Shown in pieces: positions 24,703 to 33,665 of a stretch of DNA of 64,000 bases (its first letter is position 1; the number at the start of each line of letters is the position of its first letter). Origin of the DNA: Nocardia puris (lineage in GTDB: Bacteria; Actinomycetota; Actinomycetes; Mycobacteriales; Mycobacteriaceae); contig NZ_QNRE01000012.1 of the NCBI RefSeq assembly GCF_003315035.1, positions 1-64,000 of the forward strand, written 5' to 3'. The position numbers were made by a program, and so were the translations under genes. The notes beneath the pieces are model-generated. The model did no database searches. It was not told where the DNA came from and saw only the letters and a program-made list of their open reading frames with translations.

Positions 24703-24744
24703 TTATACGGTTGCGTATAAGCAGAGGCTAGACCTGTTATACGG
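24703..24744. promoter_or_regulatory. TetR operator: perfect inverted repeat plus extra half-site
   Basis: TTATACGGTTGCGTATAA (24,703 to 24,720) is a perfect 7-base inverted repeat with a 4-base spacer. GTTATACGG occurs again at 24,736 to 24,744 (also at 24,702 to 24,710). The site lies between divergent DUF6463 and TetR genes, the classical place for a TetR autoregulatory operator. Confidence 0.75.
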
Positions 24745-24783
24745 CACCGCACAACGGAACGACGGAATGGAGTGGGCCACACC

Positions 24784-25344
24784 ATGGGCGCGTTGCGCAC
24801 ACCGCGCGAGACGTGGATCGACGAAGGGCTGCGAGCGCTGGCCACCGGCGGCGTCGACGCCGTGCGCGTGGAGGCGCTGGCCAAGGCGCTCGGCGTCACC
24901 AAGGGCGGGTTCTACGGCTACTTCGCCAACCGCGAGGCGCTGCTCGCCGAGATGCTCGACACTTGGGAGCGCGAGGCCGTGGACGAGGTCTTCGAGCGGA
25001 TCGAGCGGGCCGAGGGCGACGCGGTGGACAAGGCCAGGCTGGCCGGCCGGCTCACCTTCTCCGGCGACCGGCTGCTGCCCATCGACCTGGCCGTGCGCGA
25101 CTGGGCCCGCCGCGATCCCGCCGTCGCCGAACGCCTGCGCCGCGTGGACAACCGCCGCATGCAGCTGCTGCGCGACGCGATCGGCACCTTCTGCACCGAC
25201 CCCGACGAGATCGAGGCCCGCAGCCTGCTGGCGTTCTGCATGGCGATCGGCAACCACTTCCTGGCCGCCGACCATCCCGGCCGCACCCGCGCCGAGGTCA
25301 ACGCCCTCGCGGGCGATCTGCTGCTGAACCGGTGGCGGCGCTGA
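24784..25344 (+). CDS. TetR/AcrR-family transcriptional regulator
   Basis: 186 residues. The N-terminal DNA-binding domain is typical: TWIDEGLRALATGGVDAVRVEALAKALGVTKGGFYGYFANREALLAEML, with the HTH recognition helix GVTKGGFYGYF near residues 38 to 48. The C-terminal ligand-binding part is helical and of unknown specificity. ATG 24,784 is preferred; a GTG four codons upstream is possible. Divergent from the DUF6463 gene with a palindromic operator between, so it probably represses itself and that gene. Confidence 0.92.
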   Translation: MGALRTPRETWIDEGLRALATGGVDAVRVEALAKALGVTKGGFYGYFANREALLAEMLDTWEREAVDEVFERIERAEGDAVDKARLAGRLTFSGDRLLPIDLAVRDWARRDPAVAERLRRVDNRRMQLLRDAIGTFCTDPDEIEARSLLAFCMAIGNHFLAADHPGRTRAEVNALAGDLLLNRWRR

Positions 25345-25396
25345 CCGGCACGCGGGGAATGCGGGCCGGTCGCTCGCGGCCCGTACTGTCGACGGT

Positions 25397-26161
25397 GTGG
25401 ATGTGGTGCGAACGGAGTGGCCCGCGCTGCGGGACGAGGCGCTGGTCGCCGAGGACTCGGCGATTCTGGCGCTGAACAAGCCCGCGGGGATCTCGGTGAC
25501 CGGCGAGCGGCACGACATCGACGTGGTCGAACTGGCCGCCGCCACCGGCGAGACGCTGTATCCGGTGCACCGCATCGACAAGGTGACCTCCGGCCTGGTG
25601 CTGCTGGCCAAGGACCTCACCGCGCACGGGCAGCTGACCAGGCAGTTCAACAAGCAGACCGCCGTGAAGACGTACCTGGCGATCGTGGCGGGCACCGGAT
25701 TGCCCGAGCGCGGCGCGATCGACCTGCCGCTGAGCGTGGGCCGCAAGAACCGGGTGCGCATCGCCGCGCCCCGCGAACGCATCCGCCACGCCGGGGATCG
25801 CTGGTCCGTCGACGCGCGAGATCTGTTGGAGACCAAGAACTATCCGTCGCTCACCGAGTTCGCCACGGTGTCACGGACCGGTGAGTACACGGTGCTGGCG
25901 CTGCGCCCGGTCACCGGCAGGCGCCATCAGATCCGCGTGCACCTGGCGTGGATCGGGTATCCGATCGTGGGCGATCCGCTGTTCGACAAGACCGGCGCGC
26001 ACCCGCGCACCTACCTGCACTCGTGGCGGCTCGGGCTCACCGCGCCGTGGCGCACGCCGCCCGAACTCGACCTGGTGGCGCCACCGGGCCCCGATTTCCT
26101 GGCACCCGTCGCCGCCGACGACACGACCGCTCTGCTGGACCACGCGGCGACCCTGTTGTGA
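25397..26161 (+). CDS. RluA-family pseudouridine synthase
   Basis: 254 residues from a GTG start. Converts uridine to pseudouridine in structured RNA. The RluA signature is clear: LALNKPAGISV (motif I), YPVHRIDKVTSGLVLLAK (motif II, catalytic Asp within HRIDK near residue 59), and RPVTGRRHQIRVHLAWIGYPIVGDPLF (motif III) near 175 to 200. No S4 domain precedes it, so it is a single-domain form. The exact RNA target is unknown. Confidence 0.9.
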   Translation: MDVVRTEWPALRDEALVAEDSAILALNKPAGISVTGERHDIDVVELAAATGETLYPVHRIDKVTSGLVLLAKDLTAHGQLTRQFNKQTAVKTYLAIVAGTGLPERGAIDLPLSVGRKNRVRIAAPRERIRHAGDRWSVDARDLLETKNYPSLTEFATVSRTGEYTVLALRPVTGRRHQIRVHLAWIGYPIVGDPLFDKTGAHPRTYLHSWRLGLTAPWRTPPELDLVAPPGPDFLAPVAADDTTALLDHAATLL

Positions 26162-26313
26162 GCTGACGCACCCGATGCCGGGGAACAGACGGCCGGTGGT
26201 GAGCCTCATGCAGACGGACAATGCGCAGGTCATCTAGCCTGGGAAAGTGCCGGGCACACGATGTGGGCACACTCTGACGCAACGGAGCGATCCCTCAGAG
26301 AAAGCGAACGCCG

Positions 26314-27090
26314 ATGATCCTGGTGGCTCAGGTCAGCGATACGCATATCGATCTCGGTTCCCGCAACACGGAGCGAGCCGAGGTGGTCATGGCGTATCTG
26401 GCCGGCCTACGCCGCAAGCCCGACCTCATCCTGATCACCGGCGACGTCACCGACTCGGGTAAGCCCGACCAGTACGCCGAAGCGCGGACCGCGTTGACCG
26501 CCGATGTGCCGCTGCGCTTCCTGCCCGGCAATCACGACGAGCGCGCGGCGTTCCGCGAAGTGCTGCTCGGCGAACCGGCGTCGTCCGGGCCCATCAACGG
26601 CGCGGTGCGCGTCGGCGACCTCACCATCGTCCTGCTGGACTCCACCATCCCCGGCGAGGCGGGCGGTCTGCTCGGCGACGAGACCTTCGCGTTCCTGCGC
26701 GAGACGCTGGCCGCCGCCCCCGCCGACGGGCCGGTGCTGCTGGCCATGCACCACCCGCCGGTGCACCTGCACAGCCCGATCATCGACGGCATCACCCTCG
26801 CCGAACCCGAGCGCCTCGCCGAGGTGATCACCGGCGATCCGCGCGTGATCGGCGTGCTCACCGGGCACGCGCATTCGGCGGCCACCACCACCTTCGCGGG
26901 GCGGCCGCTGCTGGTGGCGCCCAGCACCGCGAGCGTGCTCGGTGGCGAGTGGGAACTCGAATTGCCGGGCCACGTCATGGATTACGCGCCCGACCCGGCC
27001 GTCGCGCTGCACATCGTCGACGAGAACGGCGCGCTCACCACGCATTTCCGGCCGGTGCCCATGGGCGGATTCCTGGGCGAGCAGCCCTGA
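26314..27090 (+). CDS. Calcineurin-like phosphoesterase, CpdA (cAMP phosphodiesterase)-type
   Basis: 258 residues. A dimetal phosphoesterase with all the expected motifs: VSDTHID near the start, ITGDVTDSGK, LPGNHDERAAF, MHHPPV, GVLTGHAHS. The arrangement matches class III 3',5'-cyclic nucleotide phosphodiesterases such as CpdA. A class III adenylate cyclase lies 2.1 kb upstream on the same strand, so cAMP is the obvious candidate substrate, though the two are not in one operon. It ends exactly where the AraC gene ends (no gap). Confidence 0.87.
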   Translation: MILVAQVSDTHIDLGSRNTERAEVVMAYLAGLRRKPDLILITGDVTDSGKPDQYAEARTALTADVPLRFLPGNHDERAAFREVLLGEPASSGPINGAVRVGDLTIVLLDSTIPGEAGGLLGDETFAFLRETLAAAPADGPVLLAMHHPPVHLHSPIIDGITLAEPERLAEVITGDPRVIGVLTGHAHSAATTTFAGRPLLVAPSTASVLGGEWELELPGHVMDYAPDPAVALHIVDENGALTTHFRPVPMGGFLGEQP

Positions 27091-28146
27091 TCACCGCGCG
27101 GCGATGCGCTCGCGCCGGTACGCCGCGGGTGTCACCCCGGTCCACCGCTTGAACGCGTAGATGAACGTGGAGGATTCGGCGTAGCCGAGGCGGATCGCGA
27201 CATCGCTCACCGAAAGCGGTGTGGTGGTGAGCATTTCCTCGGCCAGCGCGCGGCGCACCTCGTCCAGCAGGGCGCGGTAACTGGTGCCCGCCGTGTCCAG
27301 GTGGCGGCGCAGCGTGCGGGTGCTGACGTTGAGTTTGCGTGCCACGGCGTCGATTCCGGGCGGCGGCGCGAACCCGTCGGCCCCGCCGGGCACGAGCAGT
27401 TCGCGCACCTCGGCGGCGATGCCGGTGCGGGCACGGCGGCGGTCGATGAGCTGGCGGCACTGGGCCAGGCACATGGCCCAGGTGTGCTCGTTGGCCTGGG
27501 GCAGCGGCTCGTCCAGCATGCCGGCGTCCAGGGCGAACAGGTTCTGCGGGCGGCCGAACTCGGGCCGCACGCCCAAGACGGACGTGATGCTGTCGATGTA
27601 TTCCGGCTCGGCGGAACGGAATTCGGCGCGCAGCAGCGGCAACGGGCGCCCGAGCAGATCGCTCATCACCTGGTGCATGGCCACGACGTCGCGTTCCACC
27701 AGGACGTGGCGCACGTCGGCGGGCACCAGATCGTCGTGCACGCGGGCCACCAGTTCGTCGCCGGTCCACTGGGCGACGGGCAGGCAGAACGTGAAACTCA
27801 GGTCCAGATAGCGCAGCGCGAACGAGATCGCCTCACCCAGCGTCGGGCTGCTCACGCACGCGAAGCCGAAGATGCCGAAGGTGGTGATGCGGTAGCGGGT
27901 GCCGAGCTCCAGGCCGAGCGCGGGCGAGTCCACGGCGCGCACCAGATTGCGCACCACGGCCAGCTCGGTGTGCGCGTCCACCTGGGCGTCGGGGTCGCGC
28001 AGCGTCGCCTCGGTGAGCCCGGTGCCGGCCAGCATCCGCGGCACGGGCACGCCGTACTCACCCGCGTGGCCGACGATCAGCGCCACGCTGGCGATGCCGC
28101 GCGGGAAGTTCCAGTCGCGGATTCCGGTGGCCAGCGTCCGGTCCAT
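27091..28146 (-). CDS. AraC-family transcriptional regulator
   Basis: About 351 residues from ATG 28,146 (MDRTLATGIRDW); an ATG at 28,155 is also possible and neither has a clear ribosome binding site. The N-terminal 200 residues are the arabinose-binding-type sensor domain common in actinobacterial AraC regulators (LGLELGTRYRITTFGIFGF). The C-terminal HTH_18 pair is typical: GIDAVARKLNVSTRTLRRHL and LSVSDVAIRLGYAESSTFIYAFKRWTG, ending AAYRRE. It is divergent from the flavin monooxygenase gene (84 bases) and probably controls it. Confidence 0.92.
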   Translation of the reverse strand: MDRTLATGIRDWNFPRGIASVALIVGHAGEYGVPVPRMLAGTGLTEATLRDPDAQVDAHTELAVVRNLVRAVDSPALGLELGTRYRITTFGIFGFACVSSPTLGEAISFALRYLDLSFTFCLPVAQWTGDELVARVHDDLVPADVRHVLVERDVVAMHQVMSDLLGRPLPLLRAEFRSAEPEYIDSITSVLGVRPEFGRPQNLFALDAGMLDEPLPQANEHTWAMCLAQCRQLIDRRRARTGIAAEVRELLVPGGADGFAPPPGIDAVARKLNVSTRTLRRHLDTAGTSYRALLDEVRRALAEEMLTTTPLSVSDVAIRLGYAESSTFIYAFKRWTGVTPAAYRRERIAAR

Positions 28147-28230
28147 AGCCGACATTATGGCCGAAAGTCTCGATGACACTCCCGGGATCGGTCCTACAGT
28201 GGAGACGGCAGGCATCGTGAGGAGGGTCAC

Positions 28231-29697
28231 ATGACGGCGGCGCGGCAGCCCTCGGTCCTCGTCATCGGCGCGGGCTTCGGCGGCATCGGCGCGGCCATCG
28301 CACTGCGCCGCGAGGGCGTCACCGACCTCACCATCCTGGAGCGCGCCGACGACCTGGGCGGCGTCTGGCGGGAGAACACCTACCCCGGCGCCGCCTGCGA
28401 CGTGCCCTCACCGCTGTACTCGTACTCGTTCGAGCCCAAACCCGATTGGCCACAACGCTATTCGGGACGCGCCGCGATCCACGACTACCTGCGCGGGGTC
28501 GCCGAACGACACGACCTGCTCGATGCGATCCGGTTCGGCGCCGAGGTCACCGAAGCCGCGTTCGACGAGCACTCGGGCAAGTGGACGGCCCACACCGCCG
28601 ACGGCCGCACCCGCGTGGCCGACGTGCTGATCTCCGCCGTGGGCCAGCTCTCCCGGCCGGCCTGGCCCGCCATCCCCGGCCGCGACACCTTCGCCGGGCC
28701 CTCGTTCCACTCCGCCGAGTGGGACCACGAGGTCGAGCTCGCCGGCAAGCGCGTGGCGTGCATCGGCACGGGTGCGAGCGCGGTGCAATTCATACCGGAG
28801 ATCCAGCCGAAAGTCGGGCGGCTCACCGTGTTCCAGCGCACCCCGGCGTGGGTGATCCCCAAGTTCGACACCGATTACTCCCCCATCCAGCACAAGCTGT
28901 TCGCCAAAGTGCCCGGCGCGCTGTCGGTGGAGCGACTGGGGTGGTGGTCGATCGGTGAGTTCGTGTCGCTGGGGTTGGTGGAGTTCCCGGCGATCGCGCG
29001 CGTGGTGTCGGCGATCGCGGCGCGGCATCTGCGCAAACAGGTCGACGATCCGGAACTGCGCGCCAAACTGACGCCGGACTACCCGATCGGGTGCAAGCGG
29101 GGGTTGTTCTCCAACGACTACTACCCCGCGCTCACCCAGCCGAACGTGCGCGTCGAAACGACGCCCATCACCGAGATCACTCCCGAGGGGGTGCGCACGG
29201 AGGACAGTGCGCTGCACGAGGTGGACGTGATCATCTACGGCACCGGATTCAAAGGCACCGAGTTCCTGTGGCCGATGCGTATTCGCGGGCGCGGTGGCCG
29301 CGAACTCGCCGACGTATGGTCCGAGGGCGCGCACGCCTACTACGGCATAGCCGTGCCCGAGTTCCCGAATCTGTTCCTGGTGTATGGGCCGAACACGAAT
29401 CTCTCGGCGGGCTCGATCATCTACATGATCGAATCCCAGGCCCGCTACATCCGGCAGGCCGTGCGCCTGCTCGCCGAGCACCCCGGGCACCACCTCGAGG
29501 TGCGCGACGAGCCGGAGCGCGCGTTCAACACCGCCCTGCAACAGCGCCTGGACCGCACCCCGTGGAACTTCTGCACCAGCTGGTACCGCACCGCCTCCGG
29601 CCGCATCACCAACAACTGGCCCGGCACGGTGTCGAGCTACCGCCGCCGCACCCGCAAGCTCGTCCGCGCGCATTTCGCGCTGACCCGCGCGGCGTGA
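28231..29697 (+). CDS. Flavin-containing (Baeyer-Villiger-type) monooxygenase
   Basis: 488 residues. Uses FAD and NADPH to oxidise ketones or related compounds. FAD site GAGFGGIGAAI at 13 to 23; the BVMO-type motif LGGVWRENTYPGAACD near 48 to 63; the FxGxxxHxxxW fingerprint FAGPSFHSAEW near 154 to 164; a second Rossmann motif CIGTGASAVQ for NADPH; and the late motif IYGTGFK. GAGGAGGG lies 5 bases before the ATG. The divergent AraC gene is its likely regulator. Substrate unknown. Confidence 0.92.
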   Translation: MTAARQPSVLVIGAGFGGIGAAIALRREGVTDLTILERADDLGGVWRENTYPGAACDVPSPLYSYSFEPKPDWPQRYSGRAAIHDYLRGVAERHDLLDAIRFGAEVTEAAFDEHSGKWTAHTADGRTRVADVLISAVGQLSRPAWPAIPGRDTFAGPSFHSAEWDHEVELAGKRVACIGTGASAVQFIPEIQPKVGRLTVFQRTPAWVIPKFDTDYSPIQHKLFAKVPGALSVERLGWWSIGEFVSLGLVEFPAIARVVSAIAARHLRKQVDDPELRAKLTPDYPIGCKRGLFSNDYYPALTQPNVRVETTPITEITPEGVRTEDSALHEVDVIIYGTGFKGTEFLWPMRIRGRGGRELADVWSEGAHAYYGIAVPEFPNLFLVYGPNTNLSAGSIIYMIESQARYIRQAVRLLAEHPGHHLEVRDEPERAFNTALQQRLDRTPWNFCTSWYRTASGRITNNWPGTVSSYRRRTRKLVRAHFALTRAA

Positions 29698-29848
29698 TCG
29701 CACCCGGCGAATGGGCCGCCCGGCCGTTCGGTGGTCGATCCCACATCGTCCCGTGCGCGCCCGCACGACCCGGCGGACCCTCCGCACCGGCCGACGGCGC
29801 GGTCCCGGACTGCCGGACCGCTCGATCGGTCCCTGGCAGACTGAGTGC

Positions 29849-31990
29849 GTGAGTGATCTGCCCACGGCCGACGGCCGGACCGGTTTCGACGAACGCGGGC
29901 CGCTGCGGCCGATCGAACTGGCGGTCGGCGCGGTGCTCGGCGGGGTGACGGTCGGGCTGGTCACGGTGGGATCGGTGATTCCGTTCGCGGCGGCGCTGCA
30001 ATTGGTGGCCGCGGTGCCGCTGGGCATGATCGCCCACCGCTACCGGATGCGTACGCTGCTGGCCGCCACCGTCGCGGCGACGCTGGTCACGTTCGTGGCC
30101 GCCGGGGTGATGCCCGCGCTCGGCGTCCTCGGCACGGCCACCATCGGCGGCATCATCGGCGGGGTGAAGCGCCGCGGCGGCGGGCTGCTCACCGTGCTGG
30201 CGGCCGCGACGCTGGCCGGGGTGGCGTGGGGCGCGTTCTCGGTGGGTTCGCTGCTGCTGTTCTCGCGCACCCGCGAGCTGTTCTTCACCACCCTGCGCAA
30301 CACCGCGGAGGGCGTGCAGCGGCTGGCCGAGCGCAGTGCGGCGCTGGAACCGCTGGGCCGGGCCGCCTCCGACGTCACCGACACCGTGCTCGCCTGGTGG
30401 TGGGCCTACGTCGGCGGCGGCGTCGCGATCGGCGTGGTGGTGAGCGCGCTGTTCTCCTGGTTCGTGCTCGGGTCGGTGCTGGACCGGCTGGCCTGGCTGC
30501 CCAACCGCGACCGGCTCGACGCGCCGCACGACCAGCGGCCCATCGCGCCGCTGCCGGTCACCTTGCGCGGCGCGGGCTTCCGGTATCCGGGGGCCGCGAA
30601 CGAGGCGCTGACCGATATCGACCTGACCGTGCACCTGGGCGAATTCGTCGCGATCGTCGGGCACAACGGGTCCGGCAAATCCACGCTGACGCGATTGCTG
30701 GCCGGGCTGCCGCCCACCTCGGGCACAGTGGAGCGCCCCGGATCGGCCGGGCTCGGCCACCTCGGCGGCACCGCGCTGGTGTTGCAGCGGCCGGAGAGCC
30801 AGACGCTGGGCGTGCTCGTCGCCGACGACGTGGTGTGGGGCCTGCCCACCGACCTGGCCGCCGAGGTGGACGTGGACGCGCTGCTGCGCGAGGTGGGCCT
30901 GGACGGGATGGGCGACCGCGAGACCGCGACCCTTTCGGGCGGGCAGCAGCAGCGGCTGGCCGTGGCCGCCGCGCTGGCCCGCCGCCCCGCCCTGCTGATC
31001 GCCGACGAGGCCACCTCGATGATCGACCCCGACGGCCGCCGCGAACTCGTCACGCTGCTCGCCGGCCTGCCGCACCGGCACGCGATGGCGGTGGTGCTGG
31101 TGACCCACCACGAGGCCGACGCGGCCGCCGCCGACCGCGTGATCCACCTGGCCGGCGGACGCACCGTCGAGCACCTGCCCGCCTGGCCGCAGCCCGCGCG
31201 CGACCGCCGCCGCCTGCCGATGGGCCCGGCCATCCTGGAACTGCGCGACGTGCGCCACACCTACAACCGCGGCACGCCGTGGGAGGCGCCCGCGCTGCAC
31301 GGCGTCGATCTGGTGGTGCGCCGCGGCGAGGCGCTGCTCGTGGTGGGCGGCAACGGGTCGGGCAAGTCGACGCTGGCGTGGATCATCGCCGGCCTGATCG
31401 AACCGACCGCGGGCCGCTGCCAGCTGAGCGGGCGGCCGGTGACCCGGCAGATCGGGCGAGTGGAGCTGGCGTTCCAGCATTCACGTTTGCAGTTGCAGAA
31501 GCAGACGGTGGGCGAGGAAATCGCCGACTGGGGCGGGCGCGCCACCGGTTCGGGCGCGGTCGGCCGGGCACTGGACGCCGTCGGGCTGGACCGCGCGCTG
31601 GCCGCCCGCTCGATCGAGGAACTCAGCGGCGGGCAGGCCAAGCGGGTGGTGCTCGCGGCCATCGTGGCCAGCCACCCGCAGGTGGTGGTGCTGGACGAAC
31701 CGCTCGCGGGCCTGGACCCCGAGGGCCGCGCCGATATCGTCGAGTTGCTGGCGCGGCTGCGCGACGCGGGCCAGACGCTGATCGTCATCTCCCACGACGT
31801 GGCCGACATGTCCGCCGTGTGCGACCGCACCGTGCACCTGAACGCCGGGCGCATCCTCGAGACCCAACCGGCGGTGGACCCGGCGCCCGCCGCGCCCCAC
31901 TTCGCACCGCGCCACGACCCCCGCGCCGCCGCTCCCCCACCCGGGCCCGGCGACGCCGCGTGGGGCTGGGAGAACGGAGGCCGCCGATGA
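29849..31990 (+). CDS. ECF-type ABC transporter: membrane domain fused to two ATPases
   Basis: 713 residues from GTG 29,849. Residues about 20 to 210 are a multi-pass membrane domain (five or six helices) resembling the S-component or DUF2232 type. Two ABC ATPases follow: the first with Walker A IVGHNGSGKST, signature LSGGQQQRLAVAAAL and Walker B LLIADEATSM; the second with VVGGNGSGKST, LSGGQAKRVVLAAI and VVVLDEPLAGLD. This substrate-binding/EcfA1/EcfA2 fusion followed by EcfT is, from memory, the arrangement of M. tuberculosis Rv2326c/Rv2325c. It energises uptake of a vitamin or metal across the cytoplasmic membrane; the substrate is unknown. The stop overlaps the ecfT start as ATGA. Confidence 0.92.
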   Translation: MSDLPTADGRTGFDERGPLRPIELAVGAVLGGVTVGLVTVGSVIPFAAALQLVAAVPLGMIAHRYRMRTLLAATVAATLVTFVAAGVMPALGVLGTATIGGIIGGVKRRGGGLLTVLAAATLAGVAWGAFSVGSLLLFSRTRELFFTTLRNTAEGVQRLAERSAALEPLGRAASDVTDTVLAWWWAYVGGGVAIGVVVSALFSWFVLGSVLDRLAWLPNRDRLDAPHDQRPIAPLPVTLRGAGFRYPGAANEALTDIDLTVHLGEFVAIVGHNGSGKSTLTRLLAGLPPTSGTVERPGSAGLGHLGGTALVLQRPESQTLGVLVADDVVWGLPTDLAAEVDVDALLREVGLDGMGDRETATLSGGQQQRLAVAAALARRPALLIADEATSMIDPDGRRELVTLLAGLPHRHAMAVVLVTHHEADAAAADRVIHLAGGRTVEHLPAWPQPARDRRRLPMGPAILELRDVRHTYNRGTPWEAPALHGVDLVVRRGEALLVVGGNGSGKSTLAWIIAGLIEPTAGRCQLSGRPVTRQIGRVELAFQHSRLQLQKQTVGEEIADWGGRATGSGAVGRALDAVGLDRALAARSIEELSGGQAKRVVLAAIVASHPQVVVLDEPLAGLDPEGRADIVELLARLRDAGQTLIVISHDVADMSAVCDRTVHLNAGRILETQPAVDPAPAAPHFAPRHDPRAAAPPPGPGDAAWGWENGGRR

Positions 31991-32724
31991 GCACGGTATT
32001 GCTGCGCCAGGTGCCGGTGTCGAGCCCGGTGCACCGACTGTGGGCGGGCACGAAGATGATCGCCGCGTTCCTGCTCAGCCTGCTGGTGATGTTCTGGCCC
32101 ACCTGGATCGTGCTCGGCGTGATGATCGTCTTCCTGATCGTGATCGGGATCGTCGCCCGCCTGCCGCTGGGCACGCTGCCCCGGCTGCCCTGGTGGTTCT
32201 GGGGCCTGCTCGGCCTCGGGGCGCTGCTGAACATGCCGGTGGGCGGGGCGGCCGTGCTGAGCTACACGCGGGTGGTGGTGTTCGGGCTGGTTCTGCTGAC
32301 CGCCTCGTTCCTCATCGCGTGGACCACTCCGATGGGCGAGATCGCGCCCGCGCTGGCCAAACTCGGCAAACCGCTGCGCCGAGTGCGGGTGCCGGTGGAC
32401 GAGTGGGCCGTGGTGGTCGCGCTGACGCTGCGCGGGCTGCCGCTGCTGCTGGAGGAGATCCGGGTGCTGCGCGCCGCGCGCAAACTGCGGCCCAAGGAAC
32501 GGCTGCTGGACCGGGCCGCCGACAGCCCGATCATCGACATCCTCACCGCCGCCATGGCCGTGGCCAGCAGGCGCGCCACCGAACTCGGCGAGGCCATCAC
32601 CGCGCGCGGCGGCACCGGTCAGCTCACCGCGCACCCGAGCGCGCCCGGCCGGCGCGACGCCGTGGCGCTGGGCGCGGTGGTGGCCGTGTGCGCAGGGTCG
32701 ATCCTGCTCGACATCCTGGTGTGA
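31987..32724 (+). CDS. ecfT: EcfT energy-coupling factor transmembrane protein
   Basis: 245 residues with about five membrane helices (roughly 22 to 40, 42 to 60, 68 to 82, 90 to 108 and the last 20 residues) and the cytoplasmic coupling segment carrying RAARKLRP and AITARGGTG, the Arg-containing motifs that contact EcfA ATPases. Its ATG overlaps the stop of the fused ECF ATPase gene, so the two are translated together as one transporter. Confidence 0.9.
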   Translation: MSTVLLRQVPVSSPVHRLWAGTKMIAAFLLSLLVMFWPTWIVLGVMIVFLIVIGIVARLPLGTLPRLPWWFWGLLGLGALLNMPVGGAAVLSYTRVVVFGLVLLTASFLIAWTTPMGEIAPALAKLGKPLRRVRVPVDEWAVVVALTLRGLPLLLEEIRVLRAARKLRPKERLLDRAADSPIIDILTAAMAVASRRATELGEAITARGGTGQLTAHPSAPGRRDAVALGAVVAVCAGSILLDILV

Positions 32725-32826
32725 CCGGCGCGCGAGCGAACAGGCACACTTGGAGGGAACCGGGGAGCGGCGCGGCGCGTCGAAAACCGATGAAGGACCG
32801 GGACTTCGAACGGGAGGGGCGTGCCC

Positions 32827-33345
32827 ATGGCCGACGCGGAACGCGAGGCGCAGCTCGCGCAGAATCGTGCGCTGCAAGGGGAGATCGACGATCTGCTGGA
32901 GACCTTCGAGCGGCAGCGCCGTGAACTGGCCGACGCGCAGTCCAGGCTGGCCGCCGCGTCGGTGACGGCGTGGTCCTCCGACCAGCTGGTCCGGGTTACC
33001 GCGAACGCGGCGGGCGTGCCCACCGAGGTGCACCTGGAGCCCGACGCCTTCAAGCGCACCACGCCGCAGAAGCTGGGCGCCTCCATCACCGAGGCCACCC
33101 AGGCGGCCGCGCGGCTGGCGGGCGAGGAGGCCGAGCGCACGTTCGGCGCGCTGGCGAGCGTCGGCGACTCCATTCCCGACCTGCCCGACCTGGTGCCCGG
33201 CGCGCCCAGCATCAAAGATCTGGTGCGCGACCTGTTTCCGGAGCCGGTGCCCGCCGAGCCCGCGCCGGCTCAGCCCGTCCTGATGGACGACGAAGACGAG
33301 GACGAGTACTACCGCAACCGCAGCTACCTGGACGGTGGACGATGA
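32827..33345 (+). CDS. YbaB/EbfC-family protein paired with a WXG100 gene
   Basis: 172 residues from ATG 32,827, chosen because GGGAGGGG lies 7 bases upstream; the GTG two codons earlier is too close. The first 50 residues form a coiled coil, then VRVTANAAGVPTEVHLEPDAF matches the central strand region of the YbaB nucleoid-associated fold. The tail is acidic and proline-rich (DDEDEDEYYRN). Such YbaB-like proteins occur next to WXG100 genes in actinomycetes and may act as chaperones or accessory factors in type VII secretion. The stop overlaps the WXG100 start (ATGA). Confidence 0.85.
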   Translation: MADAEREAQLAQNRALQGEIDDLLETFERQRRELADAQSRLAAASVTAWSSDQLVRVTANAAGVPTEVHLEPDAFKRTTPQKLGASITEATQAAARLAGEEAERTFGALASVGDSIPDLPDLVPGAPSIKDLVRDLFPEPVPAEPAPAQPVLMDDEDEDEYYRNRSYLDGGR

Positions 33346-33665
33346 GCAGTTTGCAGGTCGATCCCGACGCGCTGCGCTCCACCAAACCGGGGTTCGCGGC
33401 CGCCGCGGCCAAGGTGCTGGAGGCGGCCAGGAATGTGCAGTCCACGGTCGAGGCCGAGGGCGAGTGCTGGGGCAACGACGAGATCGGTGAGAACTTCGCC
33501 AAGGAGTACACACCGGGCGCCGAGGACGGCATGAAGGGCATCGAGGGCCTGAGCAAAGCCGTCGACGCGCTGAGTACCGGCGTGGACGCGATCGCGTCGG
33601 CGTTCGAGAACCAGGACGAGCTGAATTCCACGGCGATCGACAAGATCAAGAGCACAATCGAGTAA
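33342..33665 (+). CDS. WXG100-family type VII secretion target
   Basis: 107 residues, about the family length. Two helices around the WG turn: FAAAAAKVLEAARNVQSTVE, then CWGNDEIGENFAKEY with the W-G motif near residue 43, and a second helix with GMKGIEGLSKAVDAL. The C-terminus (NQDELNSTAIDKIK) lacks an obvious YxxxD/E signal. Coupled by ATGA to the YbaB-like gene. No ESX core genes are in the window, so it must use a machine encoded elsewhere. Confidence 0.88.
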   Translation: MSSLQVDPDALRSTKPGFAAAAAKVLEAARNVQSTVEAEGECWGNDEIGENFAKEYTPGAEDGMKGIEGLSKAVDALSTGVDAIASAFENQDELNSTAIDKIKSTIE

